From: an uncultured Lachnospira sp.
GTDB taxonomy: Bacteria; Bacillota; Clostridia; Lachnospirales; Lachnospiraceae
Length of the DNA: 37,757 bases
NCBI GenBank assembly: GCA_910585095.1
Contig: CAJUBU010000006.1
Coordinates: forward strand, 88,495 to 126,251
Reading direction: 5' to 3'
The position numbers and the translations under genes are program-made. The notes under the pieces are model-generated. The model saw only the letters and a program-made list of their open reading frames with translations, did no database searches and was not told the DNA's origin. How positions within the stretch are numbered: position 1 is the stretch's first letter; every line of letters begins with the position of its first letter. Positions 15,933 to 24,831 of this stretch are shown in pieces.

Positions 15933-17636
15933 TTATTCATTTGAACTGTAAAGATATGGAAGAATATTTTGATATAATTCTTTAATCACAGGAGCGGCTA
16001 TCGTTCCGCCATAATATACCCCCTGTGGTTCGTCAATCAGACACATTGCAATCACTTGAGGATTATCCACAGGTGAAAATCCAATAAAACTTGAAATATA
16101 CTTTCCTGAACCTCTTGGCAACTTTTGTGATGTTGCTGTTTTTCCTCCGATAGAAAAGCCCTCTATATAAGCCTTATTCCCTCCGCCTTCTTCTACAACT
16201 TGCCTTAAAATATCTCTCATGGTATCACTCGTCTGTTTACTTATTGCATTTTCTCCAATTTCATATGTAAAATCAGTCACCGAATTATCAGCACTAACTG
16301 CTTTTACTGCAAAATGAGGCGTCACTAAATTACCTCCATTCACAATTGCTGCGGCTGCTCTTAACATTTGTATCGGTGTTATCTGAAATGACTGACCAAA
16401 AGACATCGTTGCCAATTCAACAGGTCCTACATTTTCCTTTTTGTGTATAATGGTTGAGGCTTCACCTGCAACATCAATCCCTGTCTTTTTTAACAATCCC
16501 AATTTTCCCATATACAAATACATATTTTCTGTTCCAACTCTTGAACCCCACTCAATAAATGCAGGGTTGCATGAATTCATTACCGTTTCTGTAAACGATT
16601 GACTTCCATGTCCTGTTGTTTTGTGACATCGGATTCGTCTATCTCCTACCATCGTAGAACCACCACATGAAAAATGGTCGTTCAATGAACAAACACCTGT
16701 CTCCAAAGCGGCTGTTGCTGTCACCATTTTAAATACACTTCCAGGCTCATATGTATCATTAATACAAAAATTACGCCATTTTGCATTTAAGATATTCATA
16801 TCAAGCTCATTTCCATAGGGGTCGTTCAAGTCGTACTCTGGGGTGTTTACCATTGCCAAAATCTCACCATTTTGCGGATTCATCACAATAATAGAAACGG
16901 CTTTTGCTCCCTTTGCAAGCTGTGTTCTCTCCGCAAGCTGTGTGGCATAAGACTGAATATTGTAATCAATGCTTGTATATAAACTATCTCCTGCTATGGG
17001 TTCATCTCGGTCTTCACCACTCTTATCCAACTCTTGCCCCCATGCATCAGTCAATGTAAGAATCTGCCCAGAATCCCCTGAAAGATACGAGTCATATTTC
17101 GCCTCTAACCCAATAATACCTTGATTATCTGCTCCTGTAAAACCAAGCACTTTCGAGGCAAGCGTTCCAAAAGGATAATATCGCTTATAATCTTCATCTA
17201 CTTTAACACCATCTAAATTATAACTTCGTATCTTGTCTCCAATTTCTTTATCGACATTGGACTTTACTTTTTCAATAGCAGAAACTTTTTCTACTCTTTT
17301 TTTTGCAGTACTTTCTGTTATTTGAAGCTCCTTTACAAGCATATTAATAACGGCTTCTTTATCTTTTATCTGACTATGAATAACGGAAACAGTGCATACA
17401 GTCTTATTCGATGCCAATACAACACCATTTCTATCATAAATATATCCTCGCAATGCTTTGATTTTTCGCTCTCTCTGATGAAGGTCTAATGCTCTTTCCA
17501 GATAATAGTCCGACTGAATAATCATTACATATACAAGCCTGACACAAGTTGCAAATAATGCAACAAAAACACATATCAAAAATACCTTTATCTTTTTTCT
17601 ATGCCTGTTATAAACCACTCCATCTCTTGACATCAA
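15933..17636 (-). CDS. Class B penicillin-binding transpeptidase (FtsI/SpoVD-like) with KTA in place of KTG
   Basis: A 567-residue protein. One N-terminal transmembrane helix (about 18-38) is followed by a PBP dimerisation domain (RGYIYDRNGVVLA) and the transpeptidase domain. The active serine is in S300-VFK, and the second motif is S355-C-N357. The third motif reads K499-T-A501 instead of the usual KTG, so beta-lactam binding or kinetics may differ. There is no PASTA domain. It is the second PBP in the cluster, the position of spoVD in Bacillus, but lack of PASTA makes FtsI versus SpoVD undecided. The gap before it (17637-17749) contains a short palindrome, ATCCTA-TTTA-TAGGAT at 17683, and no clear promoter. 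Confidence 0.9.
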   Translation of the reverse strand: MMSRDGVVYNRHRKKIKVFLICVFVALFATCVRLVYVMIIQSDYYLERALDLHQRERKIKALRGYIYDRNGVVLASNKTVCTVSVIHSQIKDKEAVINMLVKELQITESTAKKRVEKVSAIEKVKSNVDKEIGDKIRSYNLDGVKVDEDYKRYYPFGTLASKVLGFTGADNQGIIGLEAKYDSYLSGDSGQILTLTDAWGQELDKSGEDRDEPIAGDSLYTSIDYNIQSYATQLAERTQLAKGAKAVSIIVMNPQNGEILAMVNTPEYDLNDPYGNELDMNILNAKWRNFCINDTYEPGSVFKMVTATAALETGVCSLNDHFSCGGSTMVGDRRIRCHKTTGHGSQSFTETVMNSCNPAFIEWGSRVGTENMYLYMGKLGLLKKTGIDVAGEASTIIHKKENVGPVELATMSFGQSFQITPIQMLRAAAAIVNGGNLVTPHFAVKAVSADNSVTDFTYEIGENAISKQTSDTMRDILRQVVEEGGGNKAYIEGFSIGGKTATSQKLPRGSGKYISSFIGFSPVDNPQVIAMCLIDEPQGVYYGGTIAAPVIKELYQNILPYLYSSNE

Positions 17637-17749
17637 ATCACCTAAATAGAACTATAAATAATTTTTGCAATTATATTATATTATCCTATTTATAGGATTA
17701 TTCCTGTAGGGCAGGTCTATAACTTTGTAACTTTAAAATCAAAAAATTT

Positions 17750-19633
17750 TTATGGTATGGATACCATTCCCTCATCTGGTGTATCTGATGTATCTACTTC
17801 CTCTGCATTAATATCTTTAAATATATTGAGATATGGGAGCAGCTCTTCAAAAATATTTTTTGACAGCACTTGTGCATCCGACGTTGTTCCTTCCGTTCCA
17901 GTTGTTTCGTAAGGCTCATCTATAACTGTATATAAAACAACCTGTGGATCTTGTGAAGGAGCGCAGCCAATAAATGATACGAGCCATTTCAAATCAGCTC
18001 TTGGATATTTTTGAGCTGTTCCTGTCTTTCCGCCTATTGAATATCCCGTCACGCTGACTTTTTTAGCAAGCCCCTCATCAACTGTTGATTTTAAATACTT
18101 TCTTAAAAGAGAAGAAGTATTTTCTGTCACTGTCTGTTTAATTAACAATGGTTCTATATTTTTGACAACTTCCCCTGTATCTTTTTCAATTCTTTTCACA
18201 ACATGAGGCTGATAATAATTCCCCCCATTGATAATTGATGAAAAAGCTGCTGCCATCTGAACCATATTGACATTAATTGTCTGCCCAAATGAATTACACG
18301 CCAAATCCACTGGCAACATATCGCTGTTGCTAACAACGCCTGCTTCTTCTCTTGGCAAATCAATACCTGTTGTTGCTCCAAATCCATAAAGGGTTTGATA
18401 TACACACCATTTTTTTGCTCCAAGTTTTGATGCAATCTGAATCATAGCAGGATTACAAGACTCCATAAGAGACTTTTCAAGACTAATTTCTCCATGACCG
18501 CCAGAACCACTGGAATGGCATCGAATCTGTACTCCTGTTACATCTTCATAAGCGTTGCACTGAAATGTATCACCGTCATGCGCAATCCCTTCCTCTAAAC
18601 ATGCAGCCACTGTAAATGGTTTAAATGTAGAACCTGGCTCATATATTTCTGATACGCAATAATTATTCCATAAAGAATATAATGCTGTACTGGTAGCCGA
18701 ATCATCCATTGCATCAATTTCTTCCTGTGTATAAAGTACTGATAAATCTCTAGGATTGTTTAAATCAAATGTGGGACAGCTTGCCATTCCAAGTATCTCC
18801 CCATTTTTAGGATTCATTGCAATAACGCCTATATTTTTCGCTGGTCTTTCCTCACTAAGCTTCTTAATATTCTTTTCCAAAATATCCTGCACTCGATAAT
18901 CCAGTGTAGTAACAATATTATATCCATCAATTGGTTTTTTTTCTTGATTTCTAACCTCTAAATCCTCTCCTACATAACTGTAACTCATTCCGTCCGTTCC
19001 TGAAAGTTCATCATTATAATAACTTTCCAAACCAACTTCACCGCCATTTACCGTTGTTGAAAATCCTATCACATCCGATGCAAGCGAATTAAATGGATAC
19101 CTTCTTAAATAACTTTGCTCAAACCATACGCCTTTAATATTGGGGTTATTTTCAGTGTCTTTCTGTAATGCTTGAAACGCTGCAATATCATCAGCTGAAA
19201 GTTCTTTTAATAATTTTTCATATTGGCTTGATGGTTTTGTTTGTAGAATAGACTCTAAATTTTCTCTCTCAAGATTAAAACATTGCACTAATGCCGCAAA
19301 TGTTGGTTCTTTATACTTATCTTCTGACAATATCATTTTGGGGTCAAGAATAAGATTATACACTTTCTCACTATATGCTAATACGGTTCCATTACAATCT
19401 GAAATCTGCCCTCGCTTATATGGAAGTGCTGTAGACCTATAACTTAATTTATCCATAACAATTTTGGAATACACATCACCATTATCATAATTTATCATAA
19501 TGATTCTTCCTATAACCACCAGTAATAACACGATAATAACAAAAAAGGCAACGCTTATCTTATTACGAGTTTTTCGCAGCATTGCCCTTTTTTTTCTCAT
19601 ATTTTTTTCTCTTAATTGATTTGTATTACTCAT
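17750..19633 (-). CDS. ftsI: Septal class B penicillin-binding protein FtsI (PBP2B-like)
   Basis: A 627-residue transpeptidase that cross-links septal peptidoglycan with FtsW. Its basic tail and transmembrane helix (about 28-47) are followed by the dimerisation domain (KRGQISDCNGTVLA) and the catalytic domain with S335-TFK, S392-C-N394 and K536-TG538, all canonical. The C-terminal 20 residues are acidic and low-complexity. AAGGAAAG precedes the ATG. It follows ftsL by 41 bases, so it is most likely the vegetative divisome PBP of the two. No PASTA repeats are present. Confidence 0.92.
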   Translation of the reverse strand: MSNTNQLREKNMRKKRAMLRKTRNKISVAFFVIIVLLLVVIGRIIMINYDNGDVYSKIVMDKLSYRSTALPYKRGQISDCNGTVLAYSEKVYNLILDPKMILSEDKYKEPTFAALVQCFNLERENLESILQTKPSSQYEKLLKELSADDIAAFQALQKDTENNPNIKGVWFEQSYLRRYPFNSLASDVIGFSTTVNGGEVGLESYYNDELSGTDGMSYSYVGEDLEVRNQEKKPIDGYNIVTTLDYRVQDILEKNIKKLSEERPAKNIGVIAMNPKNGEILGMASCPTFDLNNPRDLSVLYTQEEIDAMDDSATSTALYSLWNNYCVSEIYEPGSTFKPFTVAACLEEGIAHDGDTFQCNAYEDVTGVQIRCHSSGSGGHGEISLEKSLMESCNPAMIQIASKLGAKKWCVYQTLYGFGATTGIDLPREEAGVVSNSDMLPVDLACNSFGQTINVNMVQMAAAFSSIINGGNYYQPHVVKRIEKDTGEVVKNIEPLLIKQTVTENTSSLLRKYLKSTVDEGLAKKVSVTGYSIGGKTGTAQKYPRADLKWLVSFIGCAPSQDPQVVLYTVIDEPYETTGTEGTTSDAQVLSKNIFEELLPYLNIFKDINAEEVDTSDTPDEGMVSIP

Positions 19634-19674
19634 AAGCTTTCCTTAAATATCATTACAAAACCATATTGGAAAAT

Positions 19675-20193
19675 TTACTCTGCTTCTGGAACATCACTGT
19701 ACTGTTTTACATATTCGCTAACCCCCGCCTCGTATGTAATAACTTGGTCTCTTTCTGGATACACCATACCCAACTCCTCCGTAGCTATCTTATACAAAGA
19801 ATCATAATCTATATTTGTATTGATTTCTAATTCCATCTCATCATTTTTATTCGTAAGCTCTGTCAATTCTTTTTGTAAACTATGAACCGCTGCTGCATTC
19901 TCCTTTACTTTTGCCTGAACACTAAGATACTGCCAACAAATTGCAAACATAGCAACCACAATACCAGACACAGCAAGCGTATATACAAGATTAAGACGAT
20001 TATTTCTGTTTATTTTACGTATTTTTTCTCTCTCTTGCTGTCTGTCTTGTTCCGTAGGTCGATGTTTCTTATGCGGAACAATTTGAGGAGAATATTTTTT
20101 TGATGGTACTGCCTCCGCCTTTTTTACCGCATTGCCATATACATACATATTATTCTTTTTTTTATATTTTGTATTCTTTGCTTTGTGAGTCAT
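19675..20193 (-). CDS. ftsL: FtsL-like cell division protein
   Basis: A 172-residue bitopic protein. A long, very basic cytoplasmic region (residues 1-75) is followed by one transmembrane helix (LNLVYTLAVSGIVVAMFAIC) and an extracellular coiled coil with heptad leucines (VHSLQKELTELTNKNDEMELEI). It ends with the IATEELGM motif shared by FtsL and DivIC. Identity rests on this architecture and its place between rsmH and ftsI. The start at 20193 has GGGAGG 6 bases upstream; an in-frame ATG at 20241 would overlap rsmH and has no ribosome site. Confidence 0.85.
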   Translation of the reverse strand: MTHKAKNTKYKKKNNMYVYGNAVKKAEAVPSKKYSPQIVPHKKHRPTEQDRQQEREKIRKINRNNRLNLVYTLAVSGIVVAMFAICWQYLSVQAKVKENAAAVHSLQKELTELTNKNDEMELEINTNIDYDSLYKIATEELGMVYPERDQVITYEAGVSEYVKQYSDVPEAE

Positions 20194-20221
20194 ATCCGTC
20201 CTCCCTATCAACAACATAAAA

Positions 20222-21163
20222 TCATATACACTTTTTTTCAAATACTCTTAATTTTGAACTCTTAGACCTCTTGTTCATCTCTATTTCATTATCACTAGGA
20301 ACGATTGGCTTTTTTGTAATTACACTGCCCTTCGATTTCTTTCCACACACGCATACAGGAAAATTACTAGGACATACACAAGGGTTTTCATTGTTTTTAA
20401 AACGTGTCTTGACAATTCTATCTTCAAGTGAATGAAAGGTTATAATACATATACGCCCCTCATTACAAAGTCTGTCAATCATCATATCTACAGAATTCTC
20501 CAACACTTCCAATTCATGGTTTAACTCAATTCTTATTGCCTGAAATGTTTTCTTAGCCGGATGACCTCCTACCGACCTGAATTTCATAGGAATCGCAGCC
20601 TTGATAATCTCAGTCAGTTCAAATGTTGTCTCAATAGGTTTGCTCTGTCTTGCCAAAACAATATGCTTTGCAATATTTTTTGCAAACTTGTCCTCGCCAT
20701 AATCCCTTATGATTCTGTATAGTTCAAACTCTGTGTACATATTAACAATTTCTTTTGCAGTCATTGTCTGTCTCTGGTCCATACGCATATCCAACGATGC
20801 GTTGACTTTATATGTAAACCCTCTCTCTGCCGTATCTAATTGATAAGATGAAACACCTAAATCCAACAATATTCCATCGACCTTATCAATTCCCAATTCA
20901 TCTAGTACAAGATTCATGTTGCAATAATTGTTGCGAATTATTGTAACTTTATCACAAAACTCCTTAAGTCTTTTTGTTGCAGCTTCTATAGCAGCTTCAT
21001 CTTGGTCAATACCTATCAATCTTCCACATGTTCCAAGTCTCTTTGCAATTTCATAAGAATGCCCGCCACCGCCAAGAGTTCCATCAACATAGATACCATC
21101 TGGTTTTATATTCAAATGTTCTATTGTCTCATTTAAAAGAACTGATTTGTGATTAAACGTCAT
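20222..21163 (-). CDS. rsmH: 16S rRNA (cytosine-1402-N4) methyltransferase RsmH
   Basis: A 313-residue SAM-dependent methyltransferase (older name MraW) acting on the ribosomal P site. It begins MTFNHKSVLLNETIEHL like other members. The SAM motif is DGTLGGGGHS; later motifs are LLDLGVSSYQLD, KKTFQAIRIELNHEL and FHSLEDRIVK. The start at 21163 has AGAGG 6 bases upstream; a longer frame starting at 21205 overlaps mraZ and lacks homology. It follows mraZ by 38 bases. Confidence 0.95.
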   Translation of the reverse strand: MTFNHKSVLLNETIEHLNIKPDGIYVDGTLGGGGHSYEIAKRLGTCGRLIGIDQDEAAIEAATKRLKEFCDKVTIIRNNYCNMNLVLDELGIDKVDGILLDLGVSSYQLDTAERGFTYKVNASLDMRMDQRQTMTAKEIVNMYTEFELYRIIRDYGEDKFAKNIAKHIVLARQSKPIETTFELTEIIKAAIPMKFRSVGGHPAKKTFQAIRIELNHELEVLENSVDMMIDRLCNEGRICIITFHSLEDRIVKTRFKNNENPCVCPSNFPVCVCGKKSKGSVITKKPIVPSDNEIEMNKRSKSSKLRVFEKKCI

Positions 21164-21201
21164 GATTAGCCTCTTTCCCAAGTTGAAATACAATGCTTTT
21201 A

Positions 21202-21639
21202 TCATATTGAAAATCCTAAACTTTCCATTTTCTCTGCAATCTCATTCATATCATCATTATAAGTACTCATTGATTGTTCCCAATTTATCTTACTCCAGAT
21301 TTCAACCCGATTTGCAACCCCAACTAAAACAACTTCTTTCTCCAGCTTCGCAAACTCTCTTAAAACCTGTGGTAATAGTATTCTCCCTTGTTTATCAACT
21401 TCACAAGCTGCTGCTCCAGCTAAGAAGAATCGTGTAAATTGTCTTGCGTCTTTATTTATAAGCGGTAATATTTTAAGTTTTTCCTCAAACAAACTCCATT
21501 CACTTTTAGGATATACAAACAAACACCCATCCAATCCTTTGGTTACAATAAACTTATCGCCAAGCGTCTCCCTGAACTTTGCTGGTATAATTAAACGTCC
21601 TTTCACATCAATTGTATGGTTGTACTCTCCCATAAACAT
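21202..21639 (-). CDS. mraZ: Transcriptional regulator MraZ
   Basis: A 145-residue protein with two SpoVT/AbrB-like repeats. Each holds the family's DxxGR motif: VKGRLIIPAKFR near residue 13 and KQGRILLPQVLR near residue 84. MraZ forms rings that bind tandem promoter boxes and represses its own division and cell wall operon. GGAGG lies 9 bases before the ATG. It is the first gene of the division cluster, and an array of five box-like repeats lies just upstream, which fits autoregulation. Confidence 0.96.
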   Translation of the reverse strand: MFMGEYNHTIDVKGRLIIPAKFRETLGDKFIVTKGLDGCLFVYPKSEWSLFEEKLKILPLINKDARQFTRFFLAGAAACEVDKQGRILLPQVLREFAKLEKEVVLVGVANRVEIWSKINWEQSMSTYNDDMNEIAEKMESLGFSI

Positions 21640-21658
21640 GAAGTCTTACCTCCATCTA

Positions 21659-21705
21659 CCACATCAATCCTCTTACTACCACTTTCCGCCACTTTAAACC
21701 ATTTT
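21659..21705 (-). promoter_or_regulatory. MraZ operator: five boxes at exact 10-bp spacing
   Basis: On the minus strand, reading toward mraZ, the boxes are AAAATGG (21705-21699), AAAGTGG (21695-21689), AAAGTGG (21685-21679), TAAGAGG (21675-21669) and GATGTGG (21665-21659). Known MraZ sites are short direct repeats about one helical turn apart, TGGG-type in Escherichia coli and AAAGTG-type in mycoplasmas. The match to the latter is close. Confidence 0.75.
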
Positions 21706-21873
21706 AAACTTAATTAAATAAAATAGCAAGACCTTTTTATGCAAAATATGCTCCAATCGTGCTATTTAAAAAATATAAAGCTTTTTTCAAATGTCTAAAA
21801 ATCTTTATTTCCACATATAATGTAAAAATTATATTTCGTCTTATTTTTAGTGCTTTGACATAAATAGAAATAC

Positions 21874-21912
21874 TAGTTAAGTGGATATTTGCAATCTGCT
21901 ACATTGCTTGCT
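21874..21912 (+). repeat. Dispersed intergenic repeat, copy b
   Basis: GTTAAGTGGATATTTGCAAT, then CTGCT...TTGCTTGCT. It sits in the 485-base gap between mraZ and ychF and is flanked by CTAGTTA on both sides (about 21872 and 21921), which might be a target duplication. The rest of that gap holds the mraZ operator, copy c and the ychF terminator. Confidence 0.65.
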
Positions 21913-21967
21913 CAAACCACCTAGTTACTATCGTAACTTTTTAGTGAAAGACTTCCTTGATGAGATT

Positions 21968-22012
21968 AAAAAAGTCGTTGCATTACCCAAATTTTTTAGC
22001 TAATGCAACGAC
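21968..22012 (-). terminator. Terminator of ychF
   Basis: GTCGTTGCATTA and TAATGCAACGAC form a perfect 12-bp stem, followed on the minus strand by six Ts. It lies 113 bases after the ychF stop, with repeat copy c between. Confidence 0.9.
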
Positions 22013-22088
22013 CTATAAAATTTATTTCTAATGACCTATTATCCTACTTTTTATAAAACCTTATCCATCTAATTCTTTATTCTAACTA

Positions 22089-22127
22089 GTCAAACAAATA
22101 TTCATAATCCACTTTACTACTTGCTTA
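22089..22127 (+). repeat. Dispersed intergenic repeat, copy c
   Basis: GTCAAACAAATATTCATAAT, then CCACTTTACTACTTGCTTA. It abuts the ychF stop codon and lies between that stop and the terminator, as copy f does for the prophage cargo gene. Confidence 0.7.
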
Positions 22128-23222
22128 TACATTAAATCGAAACAATATAACATCTCCATCTTTAACAATATATTCTTTTCCTTCCATTCTCACAAGTCCT
22201 TTTTCTTTTGCTGCACTGTAAGAACCACATTGAAGCAAATCTTCATAATACACAACCTCTGCTTTAATAAATCCTCTTTCAAAATCACTGTGTATCTTTC
22301 CTGCAGCTTTTGGTGCCTTTGTTCCTTTTGTTATCGTCCATGCTCTTGTCTCCGTCTCGCCTGCTGTAAGATAACTGATAAGTCCAAGCAGACTATAACT
22401 GGCAGCAATCAATTTATCAAGACCAGACGATCTGATACCCAACTCTTCAAAAAACATTTTTTTCTCATCTTCATCAAGTTCTGCCATCTCCTGCTCAATT
22501 TGAGCGCATATAACAAACACGCCGCAATCTTTTTGGGTGGCAAATTCTCTGACTTTCTGCACATATGGATTTGTATTGCCATCGTCTGCTAAATCATCCT
22601 CTACCACATTTGCAGCAAATATAACTGGTTTTGCTGTCAAAAGATTGTACTCTTTAAAAAACACTTCCTCTTCTTCCCCATCAATCTCAAAATTCTTTGC
22701 AAGCTTTCCATTTTCAAGATGTTTATAAAGTCTTTCAATAAAATCACATTCTTTTGCAATATCTTTATTATTGTACGATGCCCTTTTTTGTTTGGAAAGT
22801 CTCCTCTCAAGAACTTCCATATCAGCAAATATCAACTCTAAATTAATTGTCTCAATATCTCTCAATGGGTCTATTGAACCGTCTACATGAACAATATTGG
22901 CATCGTCAAAACATCGAACAACATGAACAATCGCATCTACTTCTCTTATATTGGCAAGAAATTGATTGCCAAGTCCTTCACCTTTTGATGCCCCCTTTAC
23001 CAATCCTGCAATATCGACAAATTCGATAACGGCTGGCGTCACTTTTGCTGAATGATACAATGCGGCAAGCTTTTGCAGTCTATCATCTGGCACCGCCACA
23101 ACGCCCACATTAGGGTCTATGGTGCAAAATGGATAATTTGCCGACTCTGCACCTGCCTTTGTCAATGAATTAAATAAAGTACTTTTACCTACATTTGGCA
23201 ATCCTACGATTCCGAGTTTCAT
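22125..23222 (-). CDS. ychF: Redox-regulated ATPase YchF (Obg-family)
   Basis: A 365-residue P-loop protein of the Obg/OLA1 group that prefers ATP over GTP and associates with ribosomes and stress responses. The N-terminal domain has GLPNVGKSTLFNSLT, NYPFCTIDPNVG and DIAGLVKGASKGEGLGNQFL, followed by a coiled-coil insertion. The C-terminal TGS-like domain contains TAGETETRAWTI and HSDFERGFIKAEV. Length is normal. It is a single gene with its own terminator. It is the last chromosomal gene before the prophage. Confidence 0.96.
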   Translation of the reverse strand: MKLGIVGLPNVGKSTLFNSLTKAGAESANYPFCTIDPNVGVVAVPDDRLQKLAALYHSAKVTPAVIEFVDIAGLVKGASKGEGLGNQFLANIREVDAIVHVVRCFDDANIVHVDGSIDPLRDIETINLELIFADMEVLERRLSKQKRASYNNKDIAKECDFIERLYKHLENGKLAKNFEIDGEEEEVFFKEYNLLTAKPVIFAANVVEDDLADDGNTNPYVQKVREFATQKDCGVFVICAQIEQEMAELDEDEKKMFFEELGIRSSGLDKLIAASYSLLGLISYLTAGETETRAWTITKGTKAPKAAGKIHSDFERGFIKAEVVYYEDLLQCGSYSAAKEKGLVRMEGKEYIVKDGDVILFRFNV

Positions 23223-23476
23223 TTTTTCTTTATACCTATTCAGAAATCTGTTCTTTTAACAACAAACAAATAATTATTTATTGTAAAACAAATAATTTTT
23301 AAAGATTTCCGCCTTTCTCTATATTTTCCGCATACCTCTTGGATATCGGTTTTTTACTGTTTTATAGCTATTTACAAAGCAATATTTTATTTTTATTTTC
23401 TATTATCTCAATAGTTCTTATTGCCACACAATACTATATTTTATTATTCTATTCTAAGTACCACTGCAAGTACCAT
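23223..23476. other. Chromosome-prophage junction region, no gene
   Basis: This is part of the 377-base gap between ychF and the integrase. It holds the ychF upstream region with two direct copies of AAACAAATAATT about 23 bases apart (near 23265 and 23287) and otherwise featureless A+T-rich DNA. No tRNA is present. One prophage end should lie between here and the integrase, but the att core cannot be named without the other end. Confidence 0.5.
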
Positions 23477-23513
23477 AAGCAAACGGCTATTTACAATTTG
23501 CTTTGCTGCTTGA
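23477..23513 (+). repeat. Dispersed intergenic repeat, copy d
   Basis: AAGCAAACGGCTATTTACAA, then TTTGCTTTGCTGCTTGA. Its ends can pair (AAGCAAA with TTTGCT), giving a weak hairpin. It sits at the prophage edge near the integrase. Confidence 0.65.
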
Positions 23514-23555
23514 ATATAACCTTATTTGCACTTTATGTTATTTAGGCAAAAATTT

Positions 23556-23588
23556 AAACTCCTGACAAATCACAAAAGCGAGGAGTTT
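23556..23588 (-). terminator. Terminator of the int operon
   Basis: AAACTCCT and AGGAGTTT form an 8-bp stem 11 bases after the integrase stop, followed on the minus strand by AAATTTTTG. Confidence 0.7.
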
Positions 23589-23599
23589 CTCTGATAAAG

Positions 23600-24757
23600 T
23601 TAAATGACTTTAAGATACTCTTCAATACATTTCAATTCTTTTTGCTTTTCATCATTAGTAATATGGACATATAAATTCATCGTTATGCTAATATTAGAAT
23701 GTCCTAAAATCATTTGCAGTGTCTTTGGCTTCATTCCTGCCTCAATACATCTTGTAGCAAACGTATGGCGCAAAACGTGCATTGAAAATCTTGGCATGCC
23801 TATCTTGTCACAATAATAAAATAATTTTGTGTCATATGCACTGTTTTTTGTTGGCGTACCATCACGACACAAAAAAACCATGTCTGCCCATTTTGAAGGT
23901 ATCTCCTTTAATGATTTTAATTTTTCTTGTTGGTTCTTTAATATCATAATCGCTTCATCCGTCAAAGGAATATCTCTTATACTATTTGATGTTTTAGGTT
24001 CTCCTATTCTCCACTCTCTCGAAGAATACCGATACTCCATTGTTCTTTGAACATGAATCATTCGATTTTTTATATCAACATCACTCCATCTTAATCCAAT
24101 CAATTCTCCAGTGCGAAGCCCTGTCTGTAAAATAAGTGCATATTGATTATAATTGCTTGTCCCTTTTGTCCTTTCAAGAAAACATTTTTGTTCTTCAATG
24201 GTCAATGCTTTTGTTTCTTTAGACCTTTTACCATTTGTACATTTTACACTTTTTGTCACTGGATTTTTTGCAATCATTTCATTTTCTAAAGCGCTGTCAA
24301 ACATCATACGCATAACAAGGCGACTATGTTCAATAACCGAATTGGAATAATTTTGTGCCATTTTATTAAGAATATTTTGACAATGAATAGGCTTTACTTC
24401 TTGAATGAGCATGTTCCCTATATAGGGTTTAATATTTTTTTCATATCGTTCATTATAATTTCTTCTTGTATTAAAACGAATATTGTCGCCTTTTACATTT
24501 TCAATCCAGTAATGATACCATAAATCCACTGTAAAATTTTGATTGGTCAAAGCATTTTGGCACTCTTTTTCTAATTGTGCATCTGCCAACCAATTTCTGC
24601 AATCCTGCAATTTAGAAAAAATTTTTTTTACTCTCTTGCCGCTTTTATTGGTATATCTGCCTACATATTTTCCCTTTTTGTCTTGACTAATACCAACGCC
24701 TAATGTTCTTCCTTTTAAATCTCTTCCCATAAAAATAACCATGCCTTTCCATAACAT
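23600..24757 (-). CDS. int: Prophage tyrosine recombinase (integrase, Tn916-like)
   Basis: A 385-residue site-specific recombinase. Residues 10-60 form an arm-binding N-terminal domain, residues 75-170 the core-binding SAM-like domain, and the rest the catalytic domain. The active residues are R215 (TGLRTGEL), K255, H327 and R330 (HVLRHTFATR), H353 (LGHSNIS) and the nucleophile Y363 (NLYVH). All are intact, so the enzyme should be active. AGAGG lies 7 bases before the ATG. With xis and orf190 it forms one operon reading toward the chromosomal edge, and the pair resembles the Tn916 module. Confidence 0.95.
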   Translation of the reverse strand: MLWKGMVIFMGRDLKGRTLGVGISQDKKGKYVGRYTNKSGKRVKKIFSKLQDCRNWLADAQLEKECQNALTNQNFTVDLWYHYWIENVKGDNIRFNTRRNYNERYEKNIKPYIGNMLIQEVKPIHCQNILNKMAQNYSNSVIEHSRLVMRMMFDSALENEMIAKNPVTKSVKCTNGKRSKETKALTIEEQKCFLERTKGTSNYNQYALILQTGLRTGELIGLRWSDVDIKNRMIHVQRTMEYRYSSREWRIGEPKTSNSIRDIPLTDEAIMILKNQQEKLKSLKEIPSKWADMVFLCRDGTPTKNSAYDTKLFYYCDKIGMPRFSMHVLRHTFATRCIEAGMKPKTLQMILGHSNISITMNLYVHITNDEKQKELKCIEEYLKVI

Positions 24758-24831
24758 ATCCTCTATTCTATGAAAAGAATTTTTAATACAATATTGTTAT
24801 ATATTACCATATAAAAATTCATAAGTCTATA

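Noticed and set aside
17683..17698. ATCCTA-TTTA-TAGGAT palindrome before the second PBP gene
   Set aside because: Six-bp arms with no T run and no matching promoter or regulator; could be chance.
21925..21945. AGTTAC-TATC-GTAACT followed by TTTT on the plus strand
   Set aside because: Six-bp stem with no plus-strand gene to terminate; too weak to call.
23339..23545. 68-residue hydrophobic plus-strand frame between ychF and int
   Set aside because: No ribosome site, low complexity, and its second half is read through repeat copy d; most likely chance in A+T-rich DNA.
23223..23599. tRNA or defined att site at the prophage edge
   Set aside because: No cloverleaf sequence is present, and an att core cannot be fixed without the other end; the AAACAAATAATT direct repeat is too A+T-rich to be convincing.
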